A DNA stretch of 22,962 bases from Bacillota bacterium (lineage in GTDB: Bacteria; Bacillota; Clostridia; Lachnospirales; Lachnospiraceae). Position 1 is the first letter of the stretch. Every line of letters begins with the position of its first letter. Positions 7,492 through 15,522 of this stretch are shown here, one piece after another. A program made the translations under genes and the position numbers. The stretch lies in NCBI GenBank assembly GCA_023418475.1, contig JAEZZO010000083.1:1-22962 (forward strand), written 5' to 3'. Under the pieces are notes generated by a model. That model was not told the origin of the DNA. It saw only the letters and a list, made by a program, of their open reading frames with translations, and made no database searches.

Positions 7492-8322
7492 TTAAACTGT
7501 TTCTGCCGGTTGTTCCTTTTTTAATTTGCTTTCTTTATACTTTTCATAATCTTTTTTATAATCGGTACTATAATTTTTATTATAACCGCTTTTACTCGTA
7601 TTGTAAGGTTTCTTATACTTACTATTTTCAGCATTTCCACCGCGGTTAAAATCTTTCTTATAAGCAGGTTTATTATTTGAATATTTAAAATCCTTTAAAT
7701 TCTTTTTGATATTAATAACAACTCTCCGGTAAGGATCTTCCCCTTCCGAATAGGTTTCAACATACTTATCGTTTTGTAATGCTGAATGAATTATTCTTCT
7801 CTCATAAGGATTCATAGGTTCAAGAGATACTGGTTTCTTGGTTCTCTTTACTTTAAAAGCAATATTTTTAGCAAGATTTTCAAGAGTTTCCTTTCTTCTT
7901 TCTCTGTAATTCTCGGTATCAAGCTTAACTTTTATATAGTTTTCGCTATTTTTATTAATCACAAGACTTACAAGATATTGTAAAGAATCCAGAGTTTGCC
8001 CTCTTTTCCCGATCAACACACCCATTTCATCTCCGTCAATATTAATATCTACTGTTGCATTCTCCTGATCATATGCCACCTGGGTAGCTGCATTTATACC
8101 CATTGCCTTAAAAACATCATCGAGAAATTTCTTTGCCGAATGCTCCATTGTCATTTTAATTCTTGCTTTTATTTTTGCGGGTTTTCCAAACATGCCCAGA
8201 AATCCATTTGTTTCCTTCTCAATTATCTCATACTCGATATGATCTATTGTAGTGCCCCATTCAAGCATAGCACTTGTCAAAGCTTCATCAACTGTTTTGG
8301 CAGTTATTTCTTTCCAGTCCAT
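7492..8322 (-). CDS. jag: RNA-binding protein Jag/KhpB (Jag-N, KH, R3H)
   Basis: A 276-residue RNA-binding protein of the Jag/EloR/KhpB family. It partners with KhpA and is linked to cell elongation and to the membrane insertase gene beside it. The Jag-N domain covers about 1-55 (ending FLGMFGKPAKIKARIK). The KH domain has the GxxG-type loop IGKRGQTL at 104-111. The R3H domain includes NPYERRIIHSALQ at 171-183. Residues from about 213 to the end form a low-complexity Lys/Tyr/Asn-rich tail not needed for the three domains. The ATG start has AGGGGG about 11 nt upstream, and yidC's stop is 17 nt before it. Confidence 0.93.
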   Translation of the reverse strand: MDWKEITAKTVDEALTSAMLEWGTTIDHIEYEIIEKETNGFLGMFGKPAKIKARIKMTMEHSAKKFLDDVFKAMGINAATQVAYDQENATVDINIDGDEMGVLIGKRGQTLDSLQYLVSLVINKNSENYIKVKLDTENYRERRKETLENLAKNIAFKVKRTKKPVSLEPMNPYERRIIHSALQNDKYVETYSEGEDPYRRVVINIKKNLKDFKYSNNKPAYKKDFNRGGNAENSKYKKPYNTSKSGYNKNYSTDYKKDYEKYKESKLKKEQPAETV

Positions 8323-8339
8323 GCTATTATATCCCCCTT

Positions 8340-9569
8340 TTAATTTTTATTTTTAAGAAGATTTGCAATTTCACTTATACTCTTCTTTTCAGATGAAGAT
8401 TTCCTTTCATTTCCGCTCTCAGCTTCAGATTCTTCATTCTTTTTTGCATTTTCTTCTGTATCTGTCTTCTCGATCTTAGATGTTTTCTCCGATGCAATTG
8501 CTTCTATAGACTTTGTTTGTTTCTTTGCTAATTCCTCTAATGAAATTCCACTCTTCTGAGCTTTCGTTCTTTTCTTTGCCGCCTTAGCGACACTCTTCTG
8601 AATTAATTCATCTACATCAATACGATCCAGGTATCTATTTACAAAGAATTGCTGTGCAATTGTAAATACACTTGTTGCAATCCAATATACACCAATACCG
8701 ATAGGAAATGTTATACAGAAGAAAAATTGCATTAAAGGCATTACATAAGTCATGGAATTCATGGCCGATGCAGCCGGGTTGTCCTTATTATCAACTGTTT
8801 TTACCTGAACCTGTTTACTCTGAACAAAAGATAATACAGCTGCTAATATCGGAATAATAATTCCAGGAAATTTCCATCCTGGCTGGTCAGAAATATTAAA
8901 ACCAAAGAAACTATTTGCATGGCTGATTGTTTTATGCGCAGTATTCACTGCTTCCGCTATGGATGGCATCTTTGCAGCAAGCTGGTTCCATGAATCCGTT
9001 CCTAATTGCGACAATACATTTATTATATTATCTGTTGTAGTATAATTAGTTACTCTTATTCTGGTATTCGACTTCGCAAGAGCAGCCAGTATATCCGGAT
9101 AACCAGATACTCCTTGTATCTGAAGTGCAATAGCTTCATACATATGCTTAATCTGACCTACATAAGCCGGAATATTATTAATTACCGCATACAATGCAAA
9201 CATTATTGGTAATGTAATTATTAAAGGTAAACATCCGGAAGTTGGATTAGCACCATATTTTTCATATACTGCCTGCGTTTCAATCTGTTGTTTTCTTAAA
9301 GAAGCTTCATCCTTCTTGCCCTTATATTTGGCTTGAATCTTCTGTAACTCAGGATTCATTCTGGATGACATCTTCGTAAATTTCTGCTGTTTAATTGTTA
9401 AAGGAAGCATTAAAGCTCTTGTAATAAAAGTAAATACAATAATGGATAATGCAATATTTTGTATACCGAATAAATTGAAAAACGCAAAAATTCCATCCAT
9501 TACCAAGCCTAATAAATTATTAATTGGAGCCAAAAGTCCACCACTTTTGGTTAATAATGTAACGATCAT
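8340..9569 (-). CDS. yidC: Membrane protein insertase YidC/Oxa1
   Basis: A 409-residue polytopic insertase that helps fold and insert membrane proteins, alone or with SecYEG. About five hydrophobic segments are visible (near 22-60, 112-132, 233-253, and two between about 275 and 310). The conserved arginine of the hydrophilic groove is R51 in FITRALMLPLT. The loop KYGANPTSGCLPLIITLP is a hallmark of the family. There is no lipobox, unlike Bacillus SpoIIIJ. The insert of about 90 residues between the second and third helices and a charged Ser/Lys/Glu-rich C-terminal tail (about 325-409) are longer than in short Gram-positive forms. AAGGAGGAAA directly before the ATG is an excellent ribosome binding site. 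Confidence 0.96.
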   Translation of the reverse strand: MIVTLLTKSGGLLAPINNLLGLVMDGIFAFFNLFGIQNIALSIIVFTFITRALMLPLTIKQQKFTKMSSRMNPELQKIQAKYKGKKDEASLRKQQIETQAVYEKYGANPTSGCLPLIITLPIMFALYAVINNIPAYVGQIKHMYEAIALQIQGVSGYPDILAALAKSNTRIRVTNYTTTDNIINVLSQLGTDSWNQLAAKMPSIAEAVNTAHKTISHANSFFGFNISDQPGWKFPGIIIPILAAVLSFVQSKQVQVKTVDNKDNPAASAMNSMTYVMPLMQFFFCITFPIGIGVYWIATSVFTIAQQFFVNRYLDRIDVDELIQKSVAKAAKKRTKAQKSGISLEELAKKQTKSIEAIASEKTSKIEKTDTEENAKKNEESEAESGNERKSSSEKKSISEIANLLKNKN

Positions 9570-9639
9570 TTTTCCTCCTTAGAGCTTCTGTCCAAATGAC
9601 ATTTTAATGTACATAAAGTGATACAAACCTCATGCATTC

Positions 9640-9858
9640 TTACGGAACGGGATCATACCCTCCCCTATGAAAGGGATGACATCTTAAAATTCTTCTAATA
9701 GCCAAATAGGTTCCTTTAAACATTCCATACTTTTCCAAAGCCTCAATTGCATATAAAGAGCAGGTAGGCGTATAGATACAGCTGGGTGTTCTTTTAAGAG
9801 GAGAAATATATTTTCGATAACACTTTATCATAAATATAAAAATATTCTTAATATTCAC
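9640..9858 (-). CDS. yidD: Membrane protein insertion efficiency factor YidD
   Basis: A 72-residue small membrane-associated protein that supports YidC-dependent insertion. The family signature is clear: Y-ISPLKR, then C27 and C33 in SCIYTPTCSLYAIEALEKYG, then the basic RRILRCHPFHRGGYDPVP end. Length is typical. The start is GTG at 9858 with AGGAG 7 nt upstream. It sits between rnpA (31 nt upstream) and yidC (70 nt downstream), its canonical position. Confidence 0.95.
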   Translation of the reverse strand: MNIKNIFIFMIKCYRKYISPLKRTPSCIYTPTCSLYAIEALEKYGMFKGTYLAIRRILRCHPFHRGGYDPVP

Positions 9859-9889
9859 TTCTATACTCCTATAGCACTACTACTTTCTA

Positions 9890-10243
9890 TCAGTTAAAGT
9901 TAAATATTTCATTTCCAATCTTATGGAGTTTAAATAGATGCAACAATGCACTTTCAATCTCACTGTATTTTTTACCTTTGGCACTCACCCTAGCGACAAT
10001 TATAATGTCTAATCCACTTATTAAACTATCCTCGGATAAACGATAGCTTTCTCTAATCAATCTGGTAATTCTGTGTCTTACAACACTATTCCCTACCTTT
10101 TTACTCACCGATATTCCAATTCGGTTATAACTGAAATCATTTCTTTTTACATACATAATCAAATATTTATTCGCAAATGACTTCCCGGTACGATATATTT
10201 CTCTGAAATCTTCATTTCTTCTTAACGATTCTGACTTATTCAT
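9890..10243 (-). CDS. rnpA: Ribonuclease P protein component
   Basis: A 117-residue protein subunit of RNase P, which helps the catalytic RNA remove 5' leaders from pre-tRNAs. The RNA-binding RNR-type motif is VVRHRITRLIRE at 54-65, with His in place of the classical Asn. The N-terminal SLRRNEDFREIYRTGKSF is standard. The ATG start has a weak AAAAGG about 11-12 nt upstream. Unlike the usual tight rpmH-rnpA pairing, 437 nt separate it from rpmH, so an extra promoter for rnpA in that gap is possible. Confidence 0.96.
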   Translation of the reverse strand: MNKSESLRRNEDFREIYRTGKSFANKYLIMYVKRNDFSYNRIGISVSKKVGNSVVRHRITRLIRESYRLSEDSLISGLDIIIVARVSAKGKKYSEIESALLHLFKLHKIGNEIFNFN

Positions 10244-10316
10244 TTTACATTAACCTTTTCTCATTCTGTTATACTAAACTTCGTGAGATGTATTCAATAA
10301 AAATAAAGAATAATCT

Positions 10317-10426
10317 ATAAGTGAATTATGAATTTCTTTTTCTATATAAATTATTCTCAAAGAAATTATTATTAATCTCTTTTCATAAGAATTATCTACA
10401 TAAAAACAAATTCAAAATTCACTTAT
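10317..10426. repeat. 20-bp imperfect inverted repeat in the rpmH-rnpA spacer
   Basis: The arms at 10317-10336 (ATAAGTGAATTATGAATTTC) and 10407-10426 are inverted copies matching at 18 of 20 positions, around a 70-nt AT-rich interior. The whole 10244-10680 spacer has no supported gene. It also contains, on the minus strand after rpmH, a small hairpin GAAAGTT-ATGTCTGC-AACTTTC (10588-10609) without a U-tract. The repeat could be a processing or attenuation structure in the mRNA or a small insertion remnant; the sequence does not decide. Confidence 0.55.
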
Positions 10427-10680
10427 TGAAAATTCGATCGGATGCATTTACATATTTGTAAAATACACATCATTTTGACTCAAAACATCTTACATTACCG
10501 AAATATAATATTTACATTTTGAACGCTTTAAGCATTCACTTTTCATCTAACATGCCTGCTATCTAAACTAGCATAAATTATATTATAATGGAAAGTTGCA
10601 GACATAACTTTCGGGTGTGATTTAAATTACCTTCCTTCACATTACCCCTTATATAGAAGAAAAGGTCACATAATTGCGAC

Positions 10681-10815
10681 CTATGCAGATAATTGCTTTC
10701 TTCCTTTTGCCCTTCTTGCAGATAATACTTTTCTGCCTCCTGCTGTAGCCATTCTAGCTCTAAAGCCATGAACCTTAGCATGGGATCTCTTTTTCGGTTG
10801 GAATGTCATTTTCAT
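10681..10815 (-). CDS. rpmH: 50S ribosomal protein L34
   Basis: A 44-residue, very basic protein of the large ribosomal subunit. It begins MKMTFQPKKRSHAKVHGFR and continues RMATAGGRKVLSARRAKGRK, the unmistakable L34 pattern, ending QLSA. The ATG at 10815 is preceded by AGGAGGTG with a 7-nt spacer. An overlapping 67-codon open frame (10578-10781) in another frame is spurious. rpmH is the first gene of the leftward block facing dnaA, as in most bacteria. Confidence 0.97.
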   Translation of the reverse strand: MKMTFQPKKRSHAKVHGFRARMATAGGRKVLSARRAKGRKQLSA

Positions 10816-11305
10816 CGCGCTGCACCTCCTTCTAACTGCACCGTGAGTCTAGCGAATTTTTCCTATAAACAAAAGAATATCTGTCATTTACTCTTTTTAT
10901 CATGTAATCATGACAAAACAAATTGACATACCAATTCATTTTGTATAGTATTTTGGAATATCACGTTTATTATATGCGTATTAGCAACTTCCGTCAAGTA
11001 AATATTTTGTTTTGCAGATTATTCCTGTTTTTCTGTGGAATCTAGTTCTTTCTTATATATATACATTGTTTTGTTGATTCGTTGATAACTTTAATTTCAA
11101 TGTGGATGAAATGTTTTTATTTATTCTATTTTTAGCTAGAATCATGAATTTTATTAACATTGATAAGTTGTTTATAATGTTAGAATAAAAATCCACATAA
11201 TCAAGTGTCCATTCTATTCAGAAATAAAAGAATGGCATATTCACCATTGAAAATTTACTGCTTTTGTTATAATATATATCTATGTGAGTATTTGTGGAGG
11301 CTATA
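10816..11305. other. Left part of oriC: rpmH-dnaA intergenic region
   Basis: This 490-nt non-coding, very AT-rich stretch separates divergent rpmH and dnaA, the place where the coding strand switches. DnaA-box-like 9-mers are degenerate: TGTGGATGA at 11101-11109 has one mismatch to TGTGGATAA, and AAATCCACA at 11189-11197 has two. Short GTTGAT repeats occur near 11080-11095. It must also hold the rpmH promoter (minus strand) and the dnaA promoter. The origin assignment rests on gene order and strand switch more than on the boxes. Confidence 0.7.
11247..11273 (+). promoter_or_regulatory. Putative dnaA promoter
   Basis: TTGAAA at 11247-11252 and TATAAT at 11268-11273 flank a 15-nt spacer, a little short for sigma-A. 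Reading the overlapping TAATAT as the -10 element would give 17 nt. The -10 box ends 32 nt before the dnaA ATG, leaving a short leader with GGAGG. Confidence 0.55.
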
Positions 11306-12661
11306 ATGAATAATTTGATTGAAGCAAAATGGGATGATATTTTAAAATATTTGATATCAGAATATGGAATAACAGATGTATCATATACAACTTGGCTAAA
11401 ACCACTTAAAGTATATGATGTTGCTGATCATGAAATTACTATTCTGATTAATGATGAGCGCATAGGGCCTCCTAGTATAAATATTATTCGTAATAAATAT
11501 GAGTTATTATTAAAGGTCTCAATTGAAGAAATTTTGGGTGAAGCATATGAAATTAAGTTTATATTACAAAGTCAAATTGATTCTGTCCAGAAGTCTGCAA
11601 CTGAGCCTGTTGTAGTAAAGAAGAAGAATAATGGTCCGACCTTTCTCAATGTAAGATATACCTTTGACACTTTTGTTGTCGGTGGTAATAATGAATTTGC
11701 CAGAGCTGCAGCATTAGCTGTCGCTGAAAATCCTGGTGAAATTTATAATCCACTTTTTATTTACGGGGGGGTTGGTCTTGGTAAAACACATCTTATGCAC
11801 TCCATTGCTCATTTTGTATTGGATCAAAATCCTGATACAAAGGTTCTTTATGTTACCAGTGAGAAGTTTACCAACGAACTGATTGATGCGATACAAAAAA
11901 ATACAACAAATCAATTCAGGGAGAAATACCGTTCCATTGATATTCTTCTAATTGATGATATTCAATTTATAATAGGAAAAGAAAGAACTCAGGAAGAGTT
12001 CTTCCATACCTTTAATACATTACATGAATCCAAGAGACAGATTATTATTTCCAGTGATCGCCCTCCTAAGGAAATGCTTACTTTAGAGGACAGGCTTCGT
12101 TCCCGTTTCGAACATGGTTTACTGGCTGATATCCAATCCCCTGATTATGAAACAAGAATGGCTATTCTCCGTAAGAAGGAAGAACTTGATGGACTTAAAA
12201 TTGATGAAGAGGTTTTAGGTTATATCGCAACTAATATAAAATCTAATATTCGAGAGTTGGAAGGCGCATTAACAAAGATTGTTGCTTTTTCAAGATTAAA
12301 GAAAAGAGAATTAAATATTGATCTTGCAGAAGAAGCCTTGAAAGATATCATTTCACCCAATGAGAAAAAGATTATTACCCCTGAATTAATTGTTGAGGTA
12401 GTAGCAGAACATCACAATATAACGACTGCTGATATCTATTCTAAGGATAAAAGCAGAAGTGTATCCTATCCAAGACAAATTGTTATGTATCTTTGTCGTA
12501 AATTAACTGATTTATCGGTTACTGAAATAGGTAAAATATTAGGTAACAGGGATCATTCCACTGTTTTACATGGTTGTGATAAGGTTTCCAATGATATACA
12601 AAAGGATATATCAATACATAATACAATTGATGTATTAATAAAGAAAATTAACCCTGAATAA
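11306..12661 (+). CDS. dnaA: Chromosomal replication initiator DnaA
   Basis: A 451-residue AAA+ initiator that binds DnaA boxes and opens the origin. Domain I covers about 1-80, followed by a short linker. Domain III has Walker A GGVGLGKT (154-161), Walker B LLIDDIQF with D217-D218, and the arginine-finger region EDRLRSRFEHG. Domain IV ends with the DNA-binding signature NRDHSTVLHGCDKV (414-427). ATG 11306 is chosen because GGAGG lies 5 nt upstream; an in-frame GTG at 11294 would overlap that site. It is the first rightward gene, with dnaN 290 nt downstream. Confidence 0.98.
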   Translation: MNNLIEAKWDDILKYLISEYGITDVSYTTWLKPLKVYDVADHEITILINDERIGPPSINIIRNKYELLLKVSIEEILGEAYEIKFILQSQIDSVQKSATEPVVVKKKNNGPTFLNVRYTFDTFVVGGNNEFARAAALAVAENPGEIYNPLFIYGGVGLGKTHLMHSIAHFVLDQNPDTKVLYVTSEKFTNELIDAIQKNTTNQFREKYRSIDILLIDDIQFIIGKERTQEEFFHTFNTLHESKRQIIISSDRPPKEMLTLEDRLRSRFEHGLLADIQSPDYETRMAILRKKEELDGLKIDEEVLGYIATNIKSNIRELEGALTKIVAFSRLKKRELNIDLAEEALKDIISPNEKKIITPELIVEVVAEHHNITTADIYSKDKSRSVSYPRQIVMYLCRKLTDLSVTEIGKILGNRDHSTVLHGCDKVSNDIQKDISIHNTIDVLIKKINPE

Positions 12662-12951
12662 CTTCGACAGATATACTTAACTTTTTTTATTAAGAGGTGT
12701 TTTTACGTTGATATTAGGTTGATAAATTGTTGATACTCTGTTAATAATATGTAATTACATATATTGTATATTTTTTAGTAACGTGTTTTCCACATTCTAA
12801 AACGATACTATAAGCAAGGTTATCTATTCACTAATCGCTTTAAATATAAGGCTTACAATAGGATATCAACAAATAAACGCCCCTTATTAAGAATACTACT
12901 AAGAATCTTTTATATATTTATCTTTTTCACAGGAAGGGAGATTATACACAG
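12662..12951. other. Right part of oriC: dnaA-dnaN intergenic region
   Basis: A 290-nt AT-rich spacer. It contains TTTTCCACA at 12786-12794 and TTTTTCACA at 12923-12931, each one mismatch from a DnaA box. Read on the minus strand, TGTGGAAAA is followed by CACG and then TTACTA and A/T-only DNA. This resembles the DnaA-box, GC patch, DnaA-trio, unwinding-element order described for Bacillus subtilis. A perfect 16-bp palindrome ATATGTAATTACATAT lies at 12747-12762, and GTTGATA repeats at about 12718-12735. The unwinding-site reading is inference. Confidence 0.55.
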
Positions 12952-14061
12952 ATGAAAATCCAATGTCAAAAAGCGGATCTTTTAAATGGTGTTAATATTG
13001 TTTTAAAAGCAGTTCCGGTTAAATCCACCATGCCGATACTGGAATGTCTGATTATAGAGGTAACAGATCAAACCATTAAGCTAGTTGCCAATGATATGGA
13101 ATTGGCAATTGAAACTATTGTAAAAGGTAAAATTATAGAAACAGGAACAGTTGCATTAAATGCTAAAATATTTTCAGAAATTGTTAGAAGACTACCGGAA
13201 AATGAAGTTAGTATTTCGTTGGATTCTAATTACATGACGGAAATCATCTGTGAAAAAGCCAAGTTTTCTATTTCAGGCAGGTCAGCGGAAGAATTTCCTG
13301 ATCTCCCTAAAGTAGAAAAAGAGAAGCCTGTGATTATTTCTCAGTTTACATTAAAGGAAATTATCAGACAAACGGTATTTTCTATTTCTGATAATGAAAG
13401 TAATAAAATAATGACGGGTGAACTTTTTGAGATTAAAAAGAATGAATTAAGAGTGATATCGTTGGACGGACATAGAATATCAATACGTAAAATTACGATG
13501 AAGGAATCTTATGATGACAGAAAAGTAATCGTTCCAGGGAAAACACTAAATGAAATTAGTAAGATTCTTTCCGGTGAAGCATCTTCTGAGGTTAATATTT
13601 TCTTTACCGACAAGCATGCTTTATTTGAATTTGATGATACGGTTGTTTTAACAAGACTGATTGAAGGTGAATATTACAGAATAGATCAGATGCTTTCAAG
13701 TGATTATGAAACGAAGGTTACCATTAATAAAAAGGAGCTTCAAAATTGTATTGAAAGAGCTTCTCTGCTGATAAGAGAAACAGATAAAAAACCAATTATT
13801 ATTGATATTCAGGAAAATAATTTTGAGTTAAAGATTAATACAGCCATTGGATCTATGAAGGAAGAGATTGATATCACTTTGGAGGGTAAGGATATTATTA
13901 TTGGCTTTAATCCAAAATTTCTTCTGGATGCACTTCGTGTTATTGATGATGAGACAGTTGATATTTATTTAATAAATGCTAAAGCTCCATGTTTTATAAG
14001 AGATAAGGAACAATCTTTTATTTATTTAATATTACCTGTTAATATTAATGTTGCAGTATAA
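12952..14061 (+). CDS. dnaN: DNA polymerase III beta subunit (sliding clamp)
   Basis: A 369-residue clamp that encircles DNA and tethers polymerase and other partners. It shows the three-domain organisation and length of bacterial beta. N-terminal landmarks are LLNGVNIVLKAVPVKSTMPIL and ANDMELAIE, mid-protein SGRSAEEFPDLP, and C-terminal GFNPKFLLDAL with a final YLILPVN. GGGAG precedes the ATG by about 11 nt, a longish spacer. It is followed after 23 nt by the S4-domain gene. Confidence 0.98.
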   Translation: MKIQCQKADLLNGVNIVLKAVPVKSTMPILECLIIEVTDQTIKLVANDMELAIETIVKGKIIETGTVALNAKIFSEIVRRLPENEVSISLDSNYMTEIICEKAKFSISGRSAEEFPDLPKVEKEKPVIISQFTLKEIIRQTVFSISDNESNKIMTGELFEIKKNELRVISLDGHRISIRKITMKESYDDRKVIVPGKTLNEISKILSGEASSEVNIFFTDKHALFEFDDTVVLTRLIEGEYYRIDQMLSSDYETKVTINKKELQNCIERASLLIRETDKKPIIIDIQENNFELKINTAIGSMKEEIDITLEGKDIIIGFNPKFLLDALRVIDDETVDIYLINAKAPCFIRDKEQSFIYLILPVNINVAV

Positions 14062-14084
14062 GCTTCAGGAAAGGAAGTTGCAGA

Positions 14085-14294
14085 ATGCATCAAATAAAAT
14101 TAAGAGAAGAGTATATTAAGCTTGGACAGGCACTTAAGGCTGCAGGACTTGTTGATTCCGGAGTAGATGCAAAAGTCAGGATTCTTGAAGGAAAAGTAAA
14201 GGTAAATGGTATTGTTGAGCTGCAAAGAGGAAAAAAACTCTATAGCGGAGATATTGTTAATTTCGATGGCGAGGAGATTGAAATAATAAAGTAG
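14085..14294 (+). CDS. yaaA: S4-domain RNA-binding protein YaaA
   Basis: A 69-residue protein consisting of one S4 RNA-binding domain, with the typical run LKAAGLVDSGVDAKVRILEG followed by VKVNGIVELQRGKKLYSGD. The small S4 protein between dnaN and recF is conserved in many Bacillota; roles in ribosome assembly have been proposed for homologues. AAGGAAG lies about 7 nt before the ATG. The next gene, recF, starts 89 nt on. Confidence 0.92.
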   Translation: MHQIKLREEYIKLGQALKAAGLVDSGVDAKVRILEGKVKVNGIVELQRGKKLYSGDIVNFDGEEIEIIK

Positions 14295-14357
14295 ACAGGT
14301 GGATTCTATCTGTAAGAAGCTTAATGAAATCGGAAATGCATAAAGGATGATATAATA

Positions 14358-14387
14358 ATGGATAAGAAAATGTTGGTGTATATATGA
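14358..14387 (+). CDS. Nine-codon upstream frame coupled to recF
   Basis: ATG at 14358 opens MDKKMLVYI and stops at TGA 14385-14387. The stop overlaps the recF ATG by the four bases ATGA, a classic translational-coupling junction. AAAGGA lies about 10 nt before this ATG, whereas recF has no clear site of its own. It may be a leader peptide whose translation delivers ribosomes to recF. The frame is very short and chance is a real alternative. Confidence 0.4.
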   Translation: MDKKMLVYI

Positions 14388-15487
14388 TCGTAAAGTCATT
14401 GGAACTGATGGATTACCGGAACTATAATAATCTAAGTATATCCTTTTCAAATGGTACCAACATTTTGTATGGTGAAAATGCTCAGGGGAAAACAAATATA
14501 CTGGAAGCAATTTATCTTTGCGGTACTACAAAATCTCACAGAGGAAGTAAAGACAGAGAAATCGTTAAATTCTATAGAGATGAAGCGCATGTGAGGATTT
14601 TAATAGAAAAGAACCTGATCCCCCATCGTATTGATTTACACTTAAAGAAGAATAAGGCAAAGGGTGTAGCCATAGACGGCATTCCGATAAAAAAACAAGG
14701 TGAATTATTTGGTATGCTCAACCTTGTGTTTTTTTCGCCAGAGGATCTGAATATTATTAAAAATGGTCCGGGAGAGAGAAGAAGATTCTTAGATCTCGAA
14801 TTATGCCAGCTGGATAAAATATATCTTTCAAATCTGACAAATTACAACAAAGTTTTGATGCAGCGTAATAACTTATTAAAACAAATTGGTTTTAATAGGA
14901 AATTATTGGATACACTTTATATATGGGATCAGAAGCTGATAGAGTATGGGCTAAACGTCATTGACGCCAGAAGTAATTTTGTAGATCGATTGAATGGTTT
15001 AGTACCGGATATACATAATAAATTAACCGGAGGCAGAGAAGAACTGATAATCCGGTATGAACCGAATGTCAATAAATCAGATTTTGAAGAAAAAATAAAA
15101 AAATCCGTGGACAGGGATTTAAATTTAAAAATGACGAATGTTGGTCCTCACAGAGATGATCTTAATTTTATCATCGGCACGGCTGATATTCGAAAATATG
15201 GATCTCAGGGACAACAACGTACAGCTGCGCTCTCCTGTAAATTGGCAGAAATTGATTTAGTAAGATCTATCATAAAGGATAATCCTGTATTACTGCTAGA
15301 CGATGTGTTATCCGAATTGGACCGACAGAGGCAGACACATTTGTTAAATAGTATCGGCGGTATTCAAACGATAATTACCTGTACAGGATTAGAAGAATTT
15401 GTTAACCATAGATTTGATTATGATGAAATTTTTCATGTAGTAAATGGAACTGTAACAAGCGAAAACGGAGGAGAAATCCAACGATAA
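14384..15487 (+). CDS. recF: DNA replication and repair protein RecF
   Basis: A 367-residue SMC-like ATPase that binds gapped DNA and helps load RecA with RecO and RecR. Walker A is GENAQGKT at 30-37. The C-terminal part has GSQGQQRTAALSCKLAE followed by Walker B VLLLDDVLSELD. Length is normal. The ATG at 14384 is the only possible start, since an in-frame stop lies just upstream. The bases before it lack a good ribosome binding site, so translation may depend on the short upstream frame. It is followed by gyrB after 35 nt. Confidence 0.96.
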   Translation: MIVKSLELMDYRNYNNLSISFSNGTNILYGENAQGKTNILEAIYLCGTTKSHRGSKDREIVKFYRDEAHVRILIEKNLIPHRIDLHLKKNKAKGVAIDGIPIKKQGELFGMLNLVFFSPEDLNIIKNGPGERRRFLDLELCQLDKIYLSNLTNYNKVLMQRNNLLKQIGFNRKLLDTLYIWDQKLIEYGLNVIDARSNFVDRLNGLVPDIHNKLTGGREELIIRYEPNVNKSDFEEKIKKSVDRDLNLKMTNVGPHRDDLNFIIGTADIRKYGSQGQQRTAALSCKLAEIDLVRSIIKDNPVLLLDDVLSELDRQRQTHLLNSIGGIQTIITCTGLEEFVNHRFDYDEIFHVVNGTVTSENGGEIQR

Positions 15488-15490
15488 AAC

Positions 15491-15516
15491 TGGAGGTGAA
15501 GCCTCCAAAATGGAGG
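15491..15516 (+). promoter_or_regulatory. Alternative hairpins that hide or free the gyrB ribosome binding site
   Basis: TGGAGG occurs twice (15491-15496 and 15511-15516) around one CCTCCA (15502-15507). CCTCCA can pair with the first copy across a TGAAG loop, leaving the second free as the gyrB ribosome binding site. It can instead pair with the second copy across an AAA loop and mask it. Both pairings are six perfect base pairs and are mutually exclusive. The pairing is visible; a regulatory role is inferred. Confidence 0.4.
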
Positions 15517-15522
15517 AAAAAT

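Noticed and set aside
10578..10781. 67-codon minus-strand open frame after rpmH
   Set aside because: It is an out-of-frame shadow of rpmH; the true L34 frame (10681-10815) has the full family sequence and an excellent ribosome binding site.
11030..11041. TGTGGAATC as a DnaA box
   Set aside because: Three mismatches to the consensus; too weak to list beside the one-mismatch candidates.
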